This document shows, in pieces, positions 38,575-47,401 of a DNA stretch of 64,000 nucleotides (position 1 is its first letter; every line of letters begins with the position of its first letter). Source of the stretch: Bifidobacterium moraviense (lineage in GTDB: Bacteria; Actinomycetota; Actinomycetes; Actinomycetales; Bifidobacteriaceae); assembly GCF_012932365.1 (NCBI RefSeq), contig NZ_JAAIIH010000001.1:620001-684000 (forward strand), in the 5' to 3' direction. The translations under genes and the position numbers were made by a program. The notes under the pieces were generated by a model. The model did not search any database, was not told the DNA's origin, and saw nothing but the letters and a program-made list of their open reading frames with translations.

Positions 38575-39344
38575 TCCCTTCGATATGGGTCACATGTACG
38601 AGCCGGCAATCGCCGGCCAAGGGCATGATCATACTCTCCTGACGAGCGTCTGCGACGACGTCCGTCCGCGTCTTCCAGGCGCGTCCGTCTCTTCTGCGCT
38701 TCGCCTTCAACTAGGTAGTACGTGTCCGACGTGCCGTCGACATGGGACGTGGCTTCCTCACGAACCCGCGTCAGTCCGCGATGGTCGTAGAAGCCGACGT
38801 CGCAGGTGGTGTCGGTGAACAGGAAGTAGCGTCGCACGCCGCCGGCGCGGAACCGCCGCATCACATGGTCGAACAGCGCGCGTCCCACGCCTCGGCCGCG
38901 CTGCCGCTCGTCGACGAGGAACAGCACGATCTCGGCATCGTAGCGCCCTGTGAGCCCTCGCATCAGACGCGCGTCAACGGCGACCATGTTCAGCGCGTCG
39001 CGGATGCCGCGCCGTCCTTCAGCCGAGAACGGCAGCGGCAGCGCTTCGTACATCACTCTGCGCACATGCCGGTTGAGCGGTGTCGAACGTCCGAACGAGG
39101 CGTCCGCGTCCACGCGCGCCAGGATCATGCCCACGACCTCGCCGCCACACTCCGCGACCGTTGCGATGGTCGAGCAGGACAGGCAGTGATGCAGGTCGAT
39201 GGTCGCCAGCCGCCGCGCGCACGCTTCGCTCGTCGCGGGATCGGCGTACCACATGCGCCGCAGCATCCCGGCGAGCGCCGGATAGTCGTCGCGGCGCAGC
39301 GGCCGCAGCGTCACGGGATCATTCATGCATGTGCCCGTCGTCAT
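38568..39344 (-). CDS. GNAT family N-acetyltransferase
   Basis: 258 residues. The acetyl-CoA loop ERQRGRGVGRALFDHVMRRF lies at about 155-175, followed by YFLFTDTTCDVGFYDHRGL. A Cys-rich patch (LHHCLSCSTIATVAEC) stands before the central sheet. The C-terminal 40 residues are basic and low-complexity. GGAGG lies 9 bp before ATG 39344, which overlaps the MFS copy 2 stop (ATGA). It may modify a compound that the flanking pumps expel; this is inference from context. Confidence 0.82.
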   Translation of the reverse strand: MTTGTCMNDPVTLRPLRRDDYPALAGMLRRMWYADPATSEACARRLATIDLHHCLSCSTIATVAECGGEVVGMILARVDADASFGRSTPLNRHVRRVMYEALPLPFSAEGRRGIRDALNMVAVDARLMRGLTGRYDAEIVLFLVDERQRGRGVGRALFDHVMRRFRAGGVRRYFLFTDTTCDVGFYDHRGLTRVREEATSHVDGTSDTYYLVEGEAQKRRTRLEDADGRRRRRSSGEYDHALGRRLPARTCDPYRREC

Positions 39345-40759
39345 CGCCGTGTTCCTCCGGTCGTCTGTCGTGAATGCGGATCGGCGTCCTCGCGGGACAG
39401 GGCGAGCACGTACCAGGAGACCGGCAGGGCGAGCAGACCTCCCGCGACGAACACCCAGGAGATCGGGATCACGTCGGCGAGCGGCGCGAACACGAGCATG
39501 CCCAGCGGCATGCCGAACGTGGCGAGCGTGGTGTCGACGCCGAACACGCGTCCGATCATCGCCTCGTCGGATTCGGTCTGGATGACGGTGCGCATCGGTC
39601 CGGCGCAGACGCCCCAGGCGACGCCGCACAGCACGTTGATGACCATGTAGCTCAGCAGCCCCGGCGCGATGCCGAGCCCGACGATCGTCAGGCCGACCGC
39701 CCCGATGGCGAGCGCGCCCACACGCATGGCGTTGCGGATCATCCTCACGCCGATCGTGGACATGACAAGACCGCCCAGCAGCATGCCCACGCTCCAGCTC
39801 AGCTCGTTGGCGGCGAGCTTGTCGGATGCGGTGACGAGGTGCACGAACCCGAGGTCCAGGTCCCGCCCTTCGTATTCGCGGGTCATGAGCAGCAGGGTGA
39901 GGTTCATCGGCGCGACGGCCACGAAGTTGGCGAGCGCGTCGCCCAGCACCACGCCGCGAAGACGCGGATGGCGCATCGTGTACGCCAGTCCCGCTCGCAG
40001 ATCGGCGAATGCGCGACGGATGCCGGAGACGGGAGCGCCGCCTTCGGGAGTTTCGACGCCGTCGTCGCGCATGCGCGTCGGCATGCCGGCCGATGTGCGC
40101 CCGCCGTGCGGCACGCGGATGAGCGCCACGAATCCGACGCCGATCACCGCGGTGGTCACGTCGATGAGCAGGATCGACCACAGGGGCATCACGTTGATGA
40201 GCACGGCGGCCACGGCGGGCGCGACGAGCATGTTCGCCGAGTTGATCATGCCGTAGATCGCATTGATGCGCAGCAGTCCGCCGGCCGGTACCACGTCCGG
40301 GATGAACGACTGGACGGCCGGGGTCTGCACGCCGCCGCCGGCGGACCGGATGAACAGCACGACGAAGATGACGGACAGACTCGCCCATCCCATCGCGAAG
40401 CTCACGGACAGGAGGACCGTGACGCCGGCGATGATGAGGTCCGGCAGCATGACGAGCCGTTTGCGGGGGTACCGGTCGGCCATGGAGCCGCCGAAGATCG
40501 ACACGACGCCCTGCGGCACCACGCCGAACAGGGTGGTGAGCAGCATGGCCCAGCCGCTCTGCTCCTGCAGCACGATCCACCACCACAGGGCGTACTGGAC
40601 GATGTTGGAGCCGAGCAGGGAGAAGGCCTGCCCGACGAGCAGCAGCGTGACGCGCGAACGCCAGCCGTGTTCCCGGGGATCCGCGACACCGTTTCCGAGC
40701 GCGGGGGACGATGAGGATCGAGCCGACGCGGGTCGGCCGTGTTGGGATGTGGAAGACAT
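39341..40759 (-). CDS. MFS transporter, macrolide-efflux type, copy 2
   Basis: 472 residues, about 12 helices. QAFSLLGSNIVQYALWWWIV, ADRYPRKRLVMLPDL and ESDEAMIGRVFGVDTTLATF match copy 1 closely, so the two come from a duplication. ATG 40759 follows GAGGAACAGGAAC. First gene of the run; a perfect 18-bp palindrome lies about 100 bp upstream. Confidence 0.88.
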   Translation of the reverse strand: MSSTSQHGRPASARSSSSPALGNGVADPREHGWRSRVTLLLVGQAFSLLGSNIVQYALWWWIVLQEQSGWAMLLTTLFGVVPQGVVSIFGGSMADRYPRKRLVMLPDLIIAGVTVLLSVSFAMGWASLSVIFVVLFIRSAGGGVQTPAVQSFIPDVVPAGGLLRINAIYGMINSANMLVAPAVAAVLINVMPLWSILLIDVTTAVIGVGFVALIRVPHGGRTSAGMPTRMRDDGVETPEGGAPVSGIRRAFADLRAGLAYTMRHPRLRGVVLGDALANFVAVAPMNLTLLLMTREYEGRDLDLGFVHLVTASDKLAANELSWSVGMLLGGLVMSTIGVRMIRNAMRVGALAIGAVGLTIVGLGIAPGLLSYMVINVLCGVAWGVCAGPMRTVIQTESDEAMIGRVFGVDTTLATFGMPLGMLVFAPLADVIPISWVFVAGGLLALPVSWYVLALSREDADPHSRQTTGGTRR

Positions 40760-40862
40760 ATGGGTGTTCCTGTTCCTCGAGGTTCGTCGGCTTTCCGGAA
40801 CCCTTCGCAGATTCCCCCGATTTCCTCGATGTCTCGTATGTCGCTGCGCCCGCGATGGAGAT

Positions 40863-40880
40863 CCACGTCCGCGGACGTGG
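40863..40880. promoter_or_regulatory. 18-bp palindrome upstream of the MFS-GNAT-MFS run
   Basis: CCACGTCCGCGGACGTGG is perfectly palindromic and lies 104 bp before the first MFS start. It could bind a dimeric repressor encoded elsewhere. In GC-rich DNA such palindromes also arise by chance. Confidence 0.4.
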
Positions 40881-40962
40881 GCGGACGGCGGCACGTGGCG
40901 GTCTGCAGCGGTTGTTGTGACGACGATCCGGACGGGGCCGCGCACGGGCAGGGCTCCGCCCC

Positions 40963-41017
40963 GAGACCCGACGACGGGTCTCAGTTCCCCGCTCTGCCGG
41001 GCAGACCGCCGGTCTGC
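40963..41017. terminator. Two adjacent hairpins
   Basis: GAGACCCG-ACGA-CGGGTCTC (40963-40982) and GCAGACC-GCC-GGTCTGC (41001-41017). They lie between the MFS operon promoter region and the MFS remnant. No T run follows. The rest of 40760-41140 shows no gene. Confidence 0.4.
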
Positions 41018-41140
41018 GGGCACGCGGCCAACAACATGGAACACATGGCTTCCGACCCTAGTCCCGCTCGCCGACAAGCACCGCACGAACGCGATGGCAC
41101 GATCACGACCCCGCGGCAAACGCGCCCATGCCGAGCCGTC

Positions 41141-41490
41141 CCACAGGAACATCGTGCAGATGAACACCATGCCGTGCCAGTTGAAGATCATGATGAAGCC
41201 GATCTGCAGCGCCACCTGCATGCCGCGCACGCGGAACAGCCCGAGCAGCATCATCGGAGACGCGACCTCGGCCTGCGAGACCACGAACGCGAGCAGCGCC
41301 GCGAGGCCCGCGGCCAGCAGCGGTCCCACCGCGGAGGCCGCGGCTCCGCCCGCGCCCCACGGCGCCAACGCCCATGCATGCCGGCGCGGATCGGGGTTCG
41401 CCTCGTTGATGAGCGCCATCGATGCCGGCAGCAGCGGAGCCGACGCCACGCCGAGCGCACAGCGTCCCGCGACCCGCGCAACATGAACGG
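41141..41490 (-). pseudogene. MFS efflux transporter remnant
   Basis: One minus-strand frame reads ALGVASAPLLPASMALINEA, NPDPRRHAWALAPWGAGGAA, ASAVGPLLAAG and then FRVRGMQVALQIGFIMIFNW. These are the helix 4-5 and helix 7-8 regions of a DHA2-type transporter, joined with about 90 residues missing between them. There is no start codon or full-length frame. A decayed gene. Confidence 0.75.
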
Positions 41491-41593
41491 CAGACGAACT
41501 TATCGCCGCAGCGGCGCCGCACCGCCATTCCCCGCCGCACAATGGACGTGAAGCGGTTTTCGTTCCCATTTTCGTTCCCTTGGGGAGGGCGGC

Positions 41594-42856
41594 ATGTGGC
41601 AGTTCGGCGGCAGAATGATCGGATGCGCGATGGTGGGGCTGCTGGCCGGCCTGTTCCTGATCGGCGGCGGCGAGGAGATGACCATCCCCCGCATGATGCG
41701 ATCCCTCGGCGGCACTCCGCTGAACGTGCTGATGATGGTTCTCAGCGCACTGGCCCTCTACGTCTGCCTCAGGCTGCTGCTGCACTACGCCGCGCAGGTG
41801 CGGCAGGGCAGCATGACCGCGCCGGCCACGCTCACGGAGTATTCCTACCACGAGGATTCGGACGGCGATGCGACCACGACATGGAGCTTCCGCACCGATG
41901 ACGGCCATGCGCTGACGTTCACTCGCATCCCGTGGCGGGCCTACCGCGACCATGAGCTGGACGAGGCGCTGAAGCACGAGGGCACGCGCGTGATCCTCGA
42001 CTGGTACCCCGAGTCGGAGGAATGCCGCGCGATCCGACTGCTGCAGCCGTGGACGCAGGCCGATGCGCCGTCCTCCGACGACGCCCGCGAGGACGCCGAG
42101 GCAACGCTGGACGCCGACATGATCGCCGCAGTCCGGGCCGCCGCAGCGGAGGGCGCCCGTTCCGCCGCATACACCGACGCCGAGAAAGAGGCCATCGCGT
42201 CGGCGGCACGGCATCGGTTCGCCGCGGCCCGCGTCGCCTCGATCGTCGCGCTGGTGGCCATCGCGATCACGGTGACCGGCTTGGTGCTGATGGCGCGAAT
42301 CCCCGACGCCGTCGGGCTGCAGCTGATCATCGGGAAGATGACCGGCGGCATCGCCGCATTCGCCGCGGCGGCGATCGTGCTGATCATGCTCCTCGTGTCC
42401 CAGACGACGTTGCGCCGCCGGGCGGACGAGAACGGCGAAAACGGCACAGACGATGGCGAAGGCTACGACGGCACGGGCGTCGTCGGCGTCGATCTGCGCC
42501 GCGGTCTGGCGCTGCTGCTCACCCTGTTTGCCGTCGGAGGCGCCTGCATCCGCAACCCGGCCACGGCGATCGTCGAAGGGCCCCACACCGAGACCATCGT
42601 GACGACCTCGGACATCAATGGCTTCAAGGTGGGCAGCGGGTACGAGTTCCTGATGTTCCAGCAGACCGGAGGCGGGTTCGGCGACAGGATCACCGTCGCT
42701 GTGCCCGTCAGCCAGTCGCAGGCGGTCAAGGACGAGATCCTGCGGATCACCGGAGGGCAGAAGGACCGGCAGCTACAGCTCACCTACTGGCCGGGCGGGA
42801 GCATGAAGACGTTCGATCACGTGGCGCCGGCCAAGAACGATCCCACGGTCGAGTGA
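41594..42856 (+). CDS. Membrane protein with a DUF3592-like outer domain
   Basis: 420 residues. Helices at about 7-25, 42-63, 213-235, 243-268 and 299-315. Between the second and third is a soluble domain (TAPATLTEYSYHEDSDGDAT, TWSFRTDDGHALTF, VILDWYPESEECRAI) like that of DUF3592 proteins, and a related strand pattern recurs at the C-terminus. Function unknown. GGGGAGGGCGGC precedes the ATG. Confidence 0.75.
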   Translation: MWQFGGRMIGCAMVGLLAGLFLIGGGEEMTIPRMMRSLGGTPLNVLMMVLSALALYVCLRLLLHYAAQVRQGSMTAPATLTEYSYHEDSDGDATTTWSFRTDDGHALTFTRIPWRAYRDHELDEALKHEGTRVILDWYPESEECRAIRLLQPWTQADAPSSDDAREDAEATLDADMIAAVRAAAAEGARSAAYTDAEKEAIASAARHRFAAARVASIVALVAIAITVTGLVLMARIPDAVGLQLIIGKMTGGIAAFAAAAIVLIMLLVSQTTLRRRADENGENGTDDGEGYDGTGVVGVDLRRGLALLLTLFAVGGACIRNPATAIVEGPHTETIVTTSDINGFKVGSGYEFLMFQQTGGGFGDRITVAVPVSQSQAVKDEILRITGGQKDRQLQLTYWPGGSMKTFDHVAPAKNDPTVE

Positions 42857-42894
42857 CCGCATCAGCACAGCCGAGTGACCGCATAAGCACGGCA
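42851..42894 (+). repeat. 22-bp tandem duplication over a stop codon
   Basis: GAGTGACCGCATCAGCACAG is followed directly by a near copy, GAGTGACCGCATAAGCACGG, period 22 bp. The first copy holds the stop codon of the membrane protein gene, echoing the 43-bp duplication at 34559. Confidence 0.75.
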
Positions 42895-42933
42895 GGGCAG
42901 CCGGCGCCGCGTCGCCAGACGCCTACCCTGCCG
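42890..42933. terminator. Hairpin between convergent genes
   Basis: CGGCAGGG (42890-42897) pairs with CCCTGCCG (42926-42933), with GGCG/CGCC pairing inside. It lies between the membrane protein gene and the UvrA-like gene, which converge. Confidence 0.5.
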
Positions 42934-42937
42934 AGCC

Positions 42938-45463
42938 TCAGCGCAGATACCGCCCGGTGACGCTATCGGGATTCGCGGCGATGTCGTCGGGCGTGCCCGT
43001 CGCCACGACGCGCCCGCCGTTCGCGCCGCCGCCCGGCCCCATGTCGATCACATAATCGGCGTTGGCGATCACGTCCAGATCATGCTCGATGACCACCACC
43101 GTGGCGCCGGCGTCGACCAGCCGGTCGAAGACGCCCAGAAGCACGCGCACGTCCAGCGGGTGCAGGCCGATGGTCGGCTCGTCGAACACGAACACCGCGT
43201 CGGACTGCGCACGCCCCATTTCGCTGGCCAGCTTGAGCCGCTGCGCCTCGCCGCCGGACAGCGCGGGCGTCGGCTCCCCCAGCGTCAGGTAGCCAAGTCC
43301 CAGACCGTGCAGCACGTCCAGCCGCTCGCGCGTCCTGCGCAGGTCGGCGAGCGCCGCGCGCGCCTCGTCCACGCTCATCGCCATGAGCTCGGGCAGCGAG
43401 CGCGCAATGCCGTCCTTGCCGGTTCGGCGGATGTCCCAGGCACCGGCAGCGTACCGCGATCCGCGACAGTCGGGACATTCGATGTCCACGTCGGGCAGGA
43501 ACTGCACGTCCAGCGAGATCGATCCGGTGCCGTCGCAGGTGGGGCAGCGCAGACGTCCGGTGTTGTACGAGAAGTCGCCGGCCTTGAATCCGGCGCTCTT
43601 GGCGGCGTCGCATCGGGCGAAGGCACGGCGCAGGTCGTCGTGCACGCCGCAGTAGGTGGCGACGGTGGAGCGCACGTTCGCGCCGATCGGCGTCGCGTCG
43701 ATGAGGTTCGCGCGCCGGACGCCGTCCGCTGCGATGTCGAGCACATGGCTCGGTCTCGCCGCATCGGCATCGTAGAGGGAGCGCAGCGCCGGGATCAGCG
43801 TCTCCAGCACGAGCGTGGTCTTGCCTGAGCCGGAGACTCCGGTCACCGCCACGAGGCGTCCGCGCGGAATGTCCACGGCGAGCGGCCTGACGGTGTGCAG
43901 CGGACCGGTGCGCAGCGCAATGCGGCCGTGCTCGAACATGTGCGCCGCGTCCACGGTCGCACGCACGCGTTCGGGAGCTTCGTCGCGCAGGAACGGCGCG
44001 ATGCGGCTGTCTGACGTGTGCTCGATCTCGCTCACGGTGCCTTGCGCGATCACGTGGCCGCCTTCGGCGCCGGCGACCGGTCCCATTTCGATGAGATGGT
44101 CCGCCGCCTTGAGCACGCGCACGTCATGGTCGACGACGACCACGGAGTTGCCGTCCGCCACGAGATCGTGCATGACGCCGAGCAGGCCGTCCACGTTCGC
44201 CGGATGCAGGCCGATCGACGGCTCGTCCAGCACGTAGAGCACGCCGGTGGTGCGGTTGCGCACCGCGCGCGCCAGTTGCACGCGCTGCCGTTCGCCGGTG
44301 GAGAGAGTCGAGCCCGCGCGGTCGAGCGACAGGTATCCCAGCCCCAGTTCGCGCAGGCGGCGGGCGACGTCGAGGAACGATTCGCCGATGTTCCGCGCCA
44401 TGCGTCGCATGGCTTCGGGCAGCGTGTCCGGCACGTCGCGCACCCAGTCCGTCGCGTCGTCGAGCGTCATGGCGGCGGCCTGCGCCAGATCGGTGCCGTT
44501 CACCTGCGGAGCGCGTGCGGCCGCGCTCAGCCGCGTCCCGGCGCAGTCGCGGCACGGGCGTTCCACGAGGAACCGCGCCACGCGCTTCAGCCCCTTCTCG
44601 TCCTTGGCCTTGGCGAGCGCGTTCTCCACGGTGTACACGGCGTTGTAGTACGTGAAGTCGAGTTCGGCGAAGTCGTCAGATTTCTTCGACCGGTAGAGGA
44701 TGTGCTTCTTGACGGCCGGACCGTTGAAGACGATGTCGCGTTCCTTGGCGGTCAGGTCCCGGAACGGCACGTTCGTGCGCACGCCCATCGCGCCGCACAC
44801 CTGCTTCATGAGATCCCACATCAGCGATCCCCACGGCAGCACGGCGCCGTCGTCGATGGATTTGCTCTCGTCGGGCACGAGCGCCGCGCGGTTCACTTCG
44901 CGCACCACGCCGGTGCCGGAGCATTGCGGGCAGGCGCCGCGCGAGTTGAAGGCGAGGTCCTCCGCGCCGGGGCCGTGGAATGCCCTGCCGCACCCGGAGC
45001 AGACGATCGGCAGGTCGGCGGCCACGTTGAGGCTCGGCTCGTTGCGCGCGCCGCAATGCGGGCAGACGTGCGCGCCGCAGCGGGAGAACAGGAGGCGCAG
45101 GCTGTTGAGCAGCTCGGTCATCGTGCCGAACGTGGATCGCACGCCGGGCACGGCGGGACGCTGGTGCAGCGCGAGCGCGGCGGGCACGTGCAGCACGGCG
45201 TCCACCTGCGCGCGTCCCGCCTGCGTGAGCCGCCGACGCGTGTAGGTGGACAGCGCCTCCAGGTAGCGCCGCGATCCTTCGGCGTACAGCACGCCGAGCG
45301 CCAGCGACGACTTGCCGGAGCCGGAGACGCCGGCCACGCCGACGAGTTCGCCCAGCGGCACGTCGATGTCGACGTTCTTCAGGTTATGCACGCGCGCACC
45401 GCGCACTTCGATGGCGCTCGGGCGCTGCCGTTGGACGGAATGCTGGATGTCGGCGGAATTCAT
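42938..45463 (-). CDS. UvrA-like ABC ATPase (UvrA2 type)
   Basis: 841 residues, shorter than the 940-970 of UvrA. Two ABC cassettes: Walker A GVSGSGKSS (about 46) and GVSGSGKTT (about 535), signatures LSTGERQRV and LSGGEAQRL, Walker B VLYVLDEPSIGLHP and VFVFDEPTIGLHP. Zinc fingers CPHCGA...CSGCG / CPQCSGTG and CPTCDGTG...CPDCRGSR are kept. The shortening fits UvrA2, which lacks the UvrB-binding insert and is linked to drug or DNA-adduct resistance. The true uvrA should lie elsewhere. Confidence 0.88.
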   Translation of the reverse strand: MNSADIQHSVQRQRPSAIEVRGARVHNLKNVDIDVPLGELVGVAGVSGSGKSSLALGVLYAEGSRRYLEALSTYTRRRLTQAGRAQVDAVLHVPAALALHQRPAVPGVRSTFGTMTELLNSLRLLFSRCGAHVCPHCGARNEPSLNVAADLPIVCSGCGRAFHGPGAEDLAFNSRGACPQCSGTGVVREVNRAALVPDESKSIDDGAVLPWGSLMWDLMKQVCGAMGVRTNVPFRDLTAKERDIVFNGPAVKKHILYRSKKSDDFAELDFTYYNAVYTVENALAKAKDEKGLKRVARFLVERPCRDCAGTRLSAAARAPQVNGTDLAQAAAMTLDDATDWVRDVPDTLPEAMRRMARNIGESFLDVARRLRELGLGYLSLDRAGSTLSTGERQRVQLARAVRNRTTGVLYVLDEPSIGLHPANVDGLLGVMHDLVADGNSVVVVDHDVRVLKAADHLIEMGPVAGAEGGHVIAQGTVSEIEHTSDSRIAPFLRDEAPERVRATVDAAHMFEHGRIALRTGPLHTVRPLAVDIPRGRLVAVTGVSGSGKTTLVLETLIPALRSLYDADAARPSHVLDIAADGVRRANLIDATPIGANVRSTVATYCGVHDDLRRAFARCDAAKSAGFKAGDFSYNTGRLRCPTCDGTGSISLDVQFLPDVDIECPDCRGSRYAAGAWDIRRTGKDGIARSLPELMAMSVDEARAALADLRRTRERLDVLHGLGLGYLTLGEPTPALSGGEAQRLKLASEMGRAQSDAVFVFDEPTIGLHPLDVRVLLGVFDRLVDAGATVVVIEHDLDVIANADYVIDMGPGGGANGGRVVATGTPDDIAANPDSVTGRYLR

Positions 45464-45482
45464 GCGGCCATTGTACGGCCCG

Positions 45483-46268
45483 TCATCTGGTGGCGAGGAA
45501 GAAGAAGCGCGGGAACGGGAAGATGACGCTGCCGTCGGACTGCACGGGGTATGCGGCGCGCAGACGCGAGAAGATCTCCTCCTCGAACTCCGCCTGCGCG
45601 TCCATGCCCTCGAGCGCCTGCAGGTACGGGCGCAGACCGGTGCCGCGATACCACTCCATGATCGCCTCGTGCGAGGGCAGCGTGTGCAGGTACGTGGTCA
45701 TCCACATGCGGAACCCCGAGCTGTGTTTGCGCAGCAGCTCCCAGTACTCGTCCGGTTCGAGGTTGTAGAACTCTCGTTGCTGCGGCAGGATGGCGCCGAA
45801 GCGCGGGCCGTGCACCACGGAGGCGATGATGCGATGGATGGGCTCGTCGTAGTTCATCGGCGTCTGCACGGCGAGCGTGCCGCCCTTGCGCAGCCGGTGC
45901 ATCAGACGCGGGATCAGCGTGGTGTGGTCCGGCACCCATTGGATGCAGGCGTTGGAGAACACCACGTCGAAGTCTCTGGGGAGTCTGGCGACGCGCTTCG
46001 CGTCGGACACGTCGCACAGCGCGAACTCGATGTCCGGATGCGCCTCGCGTGCCGCCTCGATCATCTCGCGCGAGCTGTCGACGCCGATGATGCGCGCCTG
46101 CGGATAGCGTTCGCGCAGCACGGCGGTGCTGTTGCCCGGGCCGCAGCCGATGTCGAGCACGCGCGTCACCGTGCCGTCGTCGGGCGGCAGCTGCGCCGCA
46201 AGATCGCGAGACGGCTGCGTGCGCTCTGCCGCGAATCGCAGGTACTGTTCCGAATCCCACTGAACCAT
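45483..46268 (-). CDS. tam: Trans-aconitate 2-methyltransferase-like enzyme
   Basis: 261 residues. SAM-binding motif I VLDIGCGPGNSTAVL (about 37-51), acidic residue in IGVDSSREMIE, and the family-typical start MVQWDSEQYLRFAAERTQP and FSNACIQWVPDH. E. coli Tam (252 residues) methylates trans-aconitate to protect aconitase. ATG 46268 is chosen by similarity. The gene ends 20 bp from the UvrA-like start and reads in the same direction. Confidence 0.85.
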   Translation of the reverse strand: MVQWDSEQYLRFAAERTQPSRDLAAQLPPDDGTVTRVLDIGCGPGNSTAVLRERYPQARIIGVDSSREMIEAAREAHPDIEFALCDVSDAKRVARLPRDFDVVFSNACIQWVPDHTTLIPRLMHRLRKGGTLAVQTPMNYDEPIHRIIASVVHGPRFGAILPQQREFYNLEPDEYWELLRKHSSGFRMWMTTYLHTLPSHEAIMEWYRGTGLRPYLQALEGMDAQAEFEEEIFSRLRAAYPVQSDGSVIFPFPRFFFLATR

Positions 46269-46394
46269 GGGGCCCACGGTAACGCGCACGGGTGCGGCGC
46301 TCCGGCGATTGGCCGAATCACGGACCGCGGTCCGCATGGCGGAATTTCGGTGCAGGGTGCGGGCTCTCGCCGGCGCGCGAAGGGTCCGCCCTCG

Positions 46395-46657
46395 GCAAAC
46401 GAACGGGCAGGTTTCCGAACCGGGCCCCGCCATTCCGCCGATCCGGGAAAAACCCGGCCGTTCGCTTGCTCACAGGACATCATCTTCGGCAAACGAAGAG
46501 GCAGGTTTCCAAGCAAGTCCGCGTCATTCCGCCGAACCGGGAAAAACCCGGCCGTTCGCTTGCCGATCGGACATCGTCCAAAGCAAGGGAAGAGGAGGAT
46601 TCCCGAATCAAGTCCCGTCATTCCGTCGATCGCACGAAAACCCGGGTCTTCGCCTGC
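46395..46657. repeat. Three tandem 94-bp hairpin repeats
   Basis: Units of 75 bp at 46395-46469, 46489-46563 and 46583-46657, each 94 bp after the previous one. Each starts near GCAAACGAACGGGCAGGTTT and ends with its inverse near AAACCCGGCCGTTCGCTTGC, so each folds into one long imperfect hairpin. Unit 3 has diverged but keeps pairing. A possible fourth trace ends near 46375. The 404-bp gap 46269-46672 holds no gene. Confidence 0.8.
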
Positions 46658-46672
46658 CGGGTGCGGGACGCC

Positions 46673-47395
46673 CTATCGCCCCGACAGAGCGCCGCGCCAC
46701 GCGGCCAGCGGCGATCGCGTCTTGGCGTCGTCGTCGCGCCATACCTTGCCGAACTCATCGATGAGCCCGTGGAGCTCCTGCAGCTCCGGCACGCCCAGCG
46801 ACGTCGCGAGCACGGGGCCGATCATCGCGTCATGGAACGCGGCGTATCCGCGCGGAGGCGTCCACCCGCAGAACGCGAGCAGGCGGCGCGCGTAGGCGTC
46901 GGCCACGAAAGCCCGGCGGTCGAACACGTAGAGCATCAGGTCGTCGGCGGTCTCTCCCCCGACGCCGAACAGTGAGAGGAGTTCGCCGCGCAGCGCCACG
47001 TCGTCCACGTGCGCCAACCGTCCCGGATCCGCGTCGCACCGATCCACGAACCATCGGCTCAGGTCGCGCAGCGCCCGCGCCTTGTTGCGCTGGAAGCCGG
47101 ACGGTCTGATGAGGTTGCGCAGCCGTTCCTCGTCCATGCGCAGCAGCGCGCGCGGCGTCAGCGCGTCGGCGCCGCGGAGCGCCTCGAGCGACCGCGCGAC
47201 GTTGCCCCATGCCGTGTTCTGCGTCAGCACGGCGCCGACCATGATCTCGAACCTCGTCTCGGCGGGCCACCATCCCGTGGGGCCGATCGCGCGCAGCATG
47301 TCGGCGTACAGCGTCTCGATCTCACGCGCGGACGGCGGCGCGCCCACGTTCACCCCGCGCGGCGCGGCGCGTTCCGCCGCCATGTCCGCATTCAC
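46673..47395 (-). CDS. HhH-GPD DNA glycosylase, endonuclease III-related
   Basis: 240 residues. MVGAVLTQNTAWGNVARSLE and the helix-hairpin-helix LFGVGGETADDLMLY followed by FVADAYARR match the endonuclease III-related group (COG2231-like). The catalytic Asp (VAD) is kept, but the Lys of bifunctional Nth enzymes is Glu, so a monofunctional glycosylase is expected. The C-terminal four-cysteine Fe-S loop is absent. Target base unknown. The ATG region lacks a clear ribosome binding site. Confidence 0.85.
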   Translation of the reverse strand: MNADMAAERAAPRGVNVGAPPSAREIETLYADMLRAIGPTGWWPAETRFEIMVGAVLTQNTAWGNVARSLEALRGADALTPRALLRMDEERLRNLIRPSGFQRNKARALRDLSRWFVDRCDADPGRLAHVDDVALRGELLSLFGVGGETADDLMLYVFDRRAFVADAYARRLLAFCGWTPPRGYAAFHDAMIGPVLATSLGVPELQELHGLIDEFGKVWRDDDAKTRSPLAAWRGALSGR

Positions 47396-47401
47396 GTCCG
47401 C

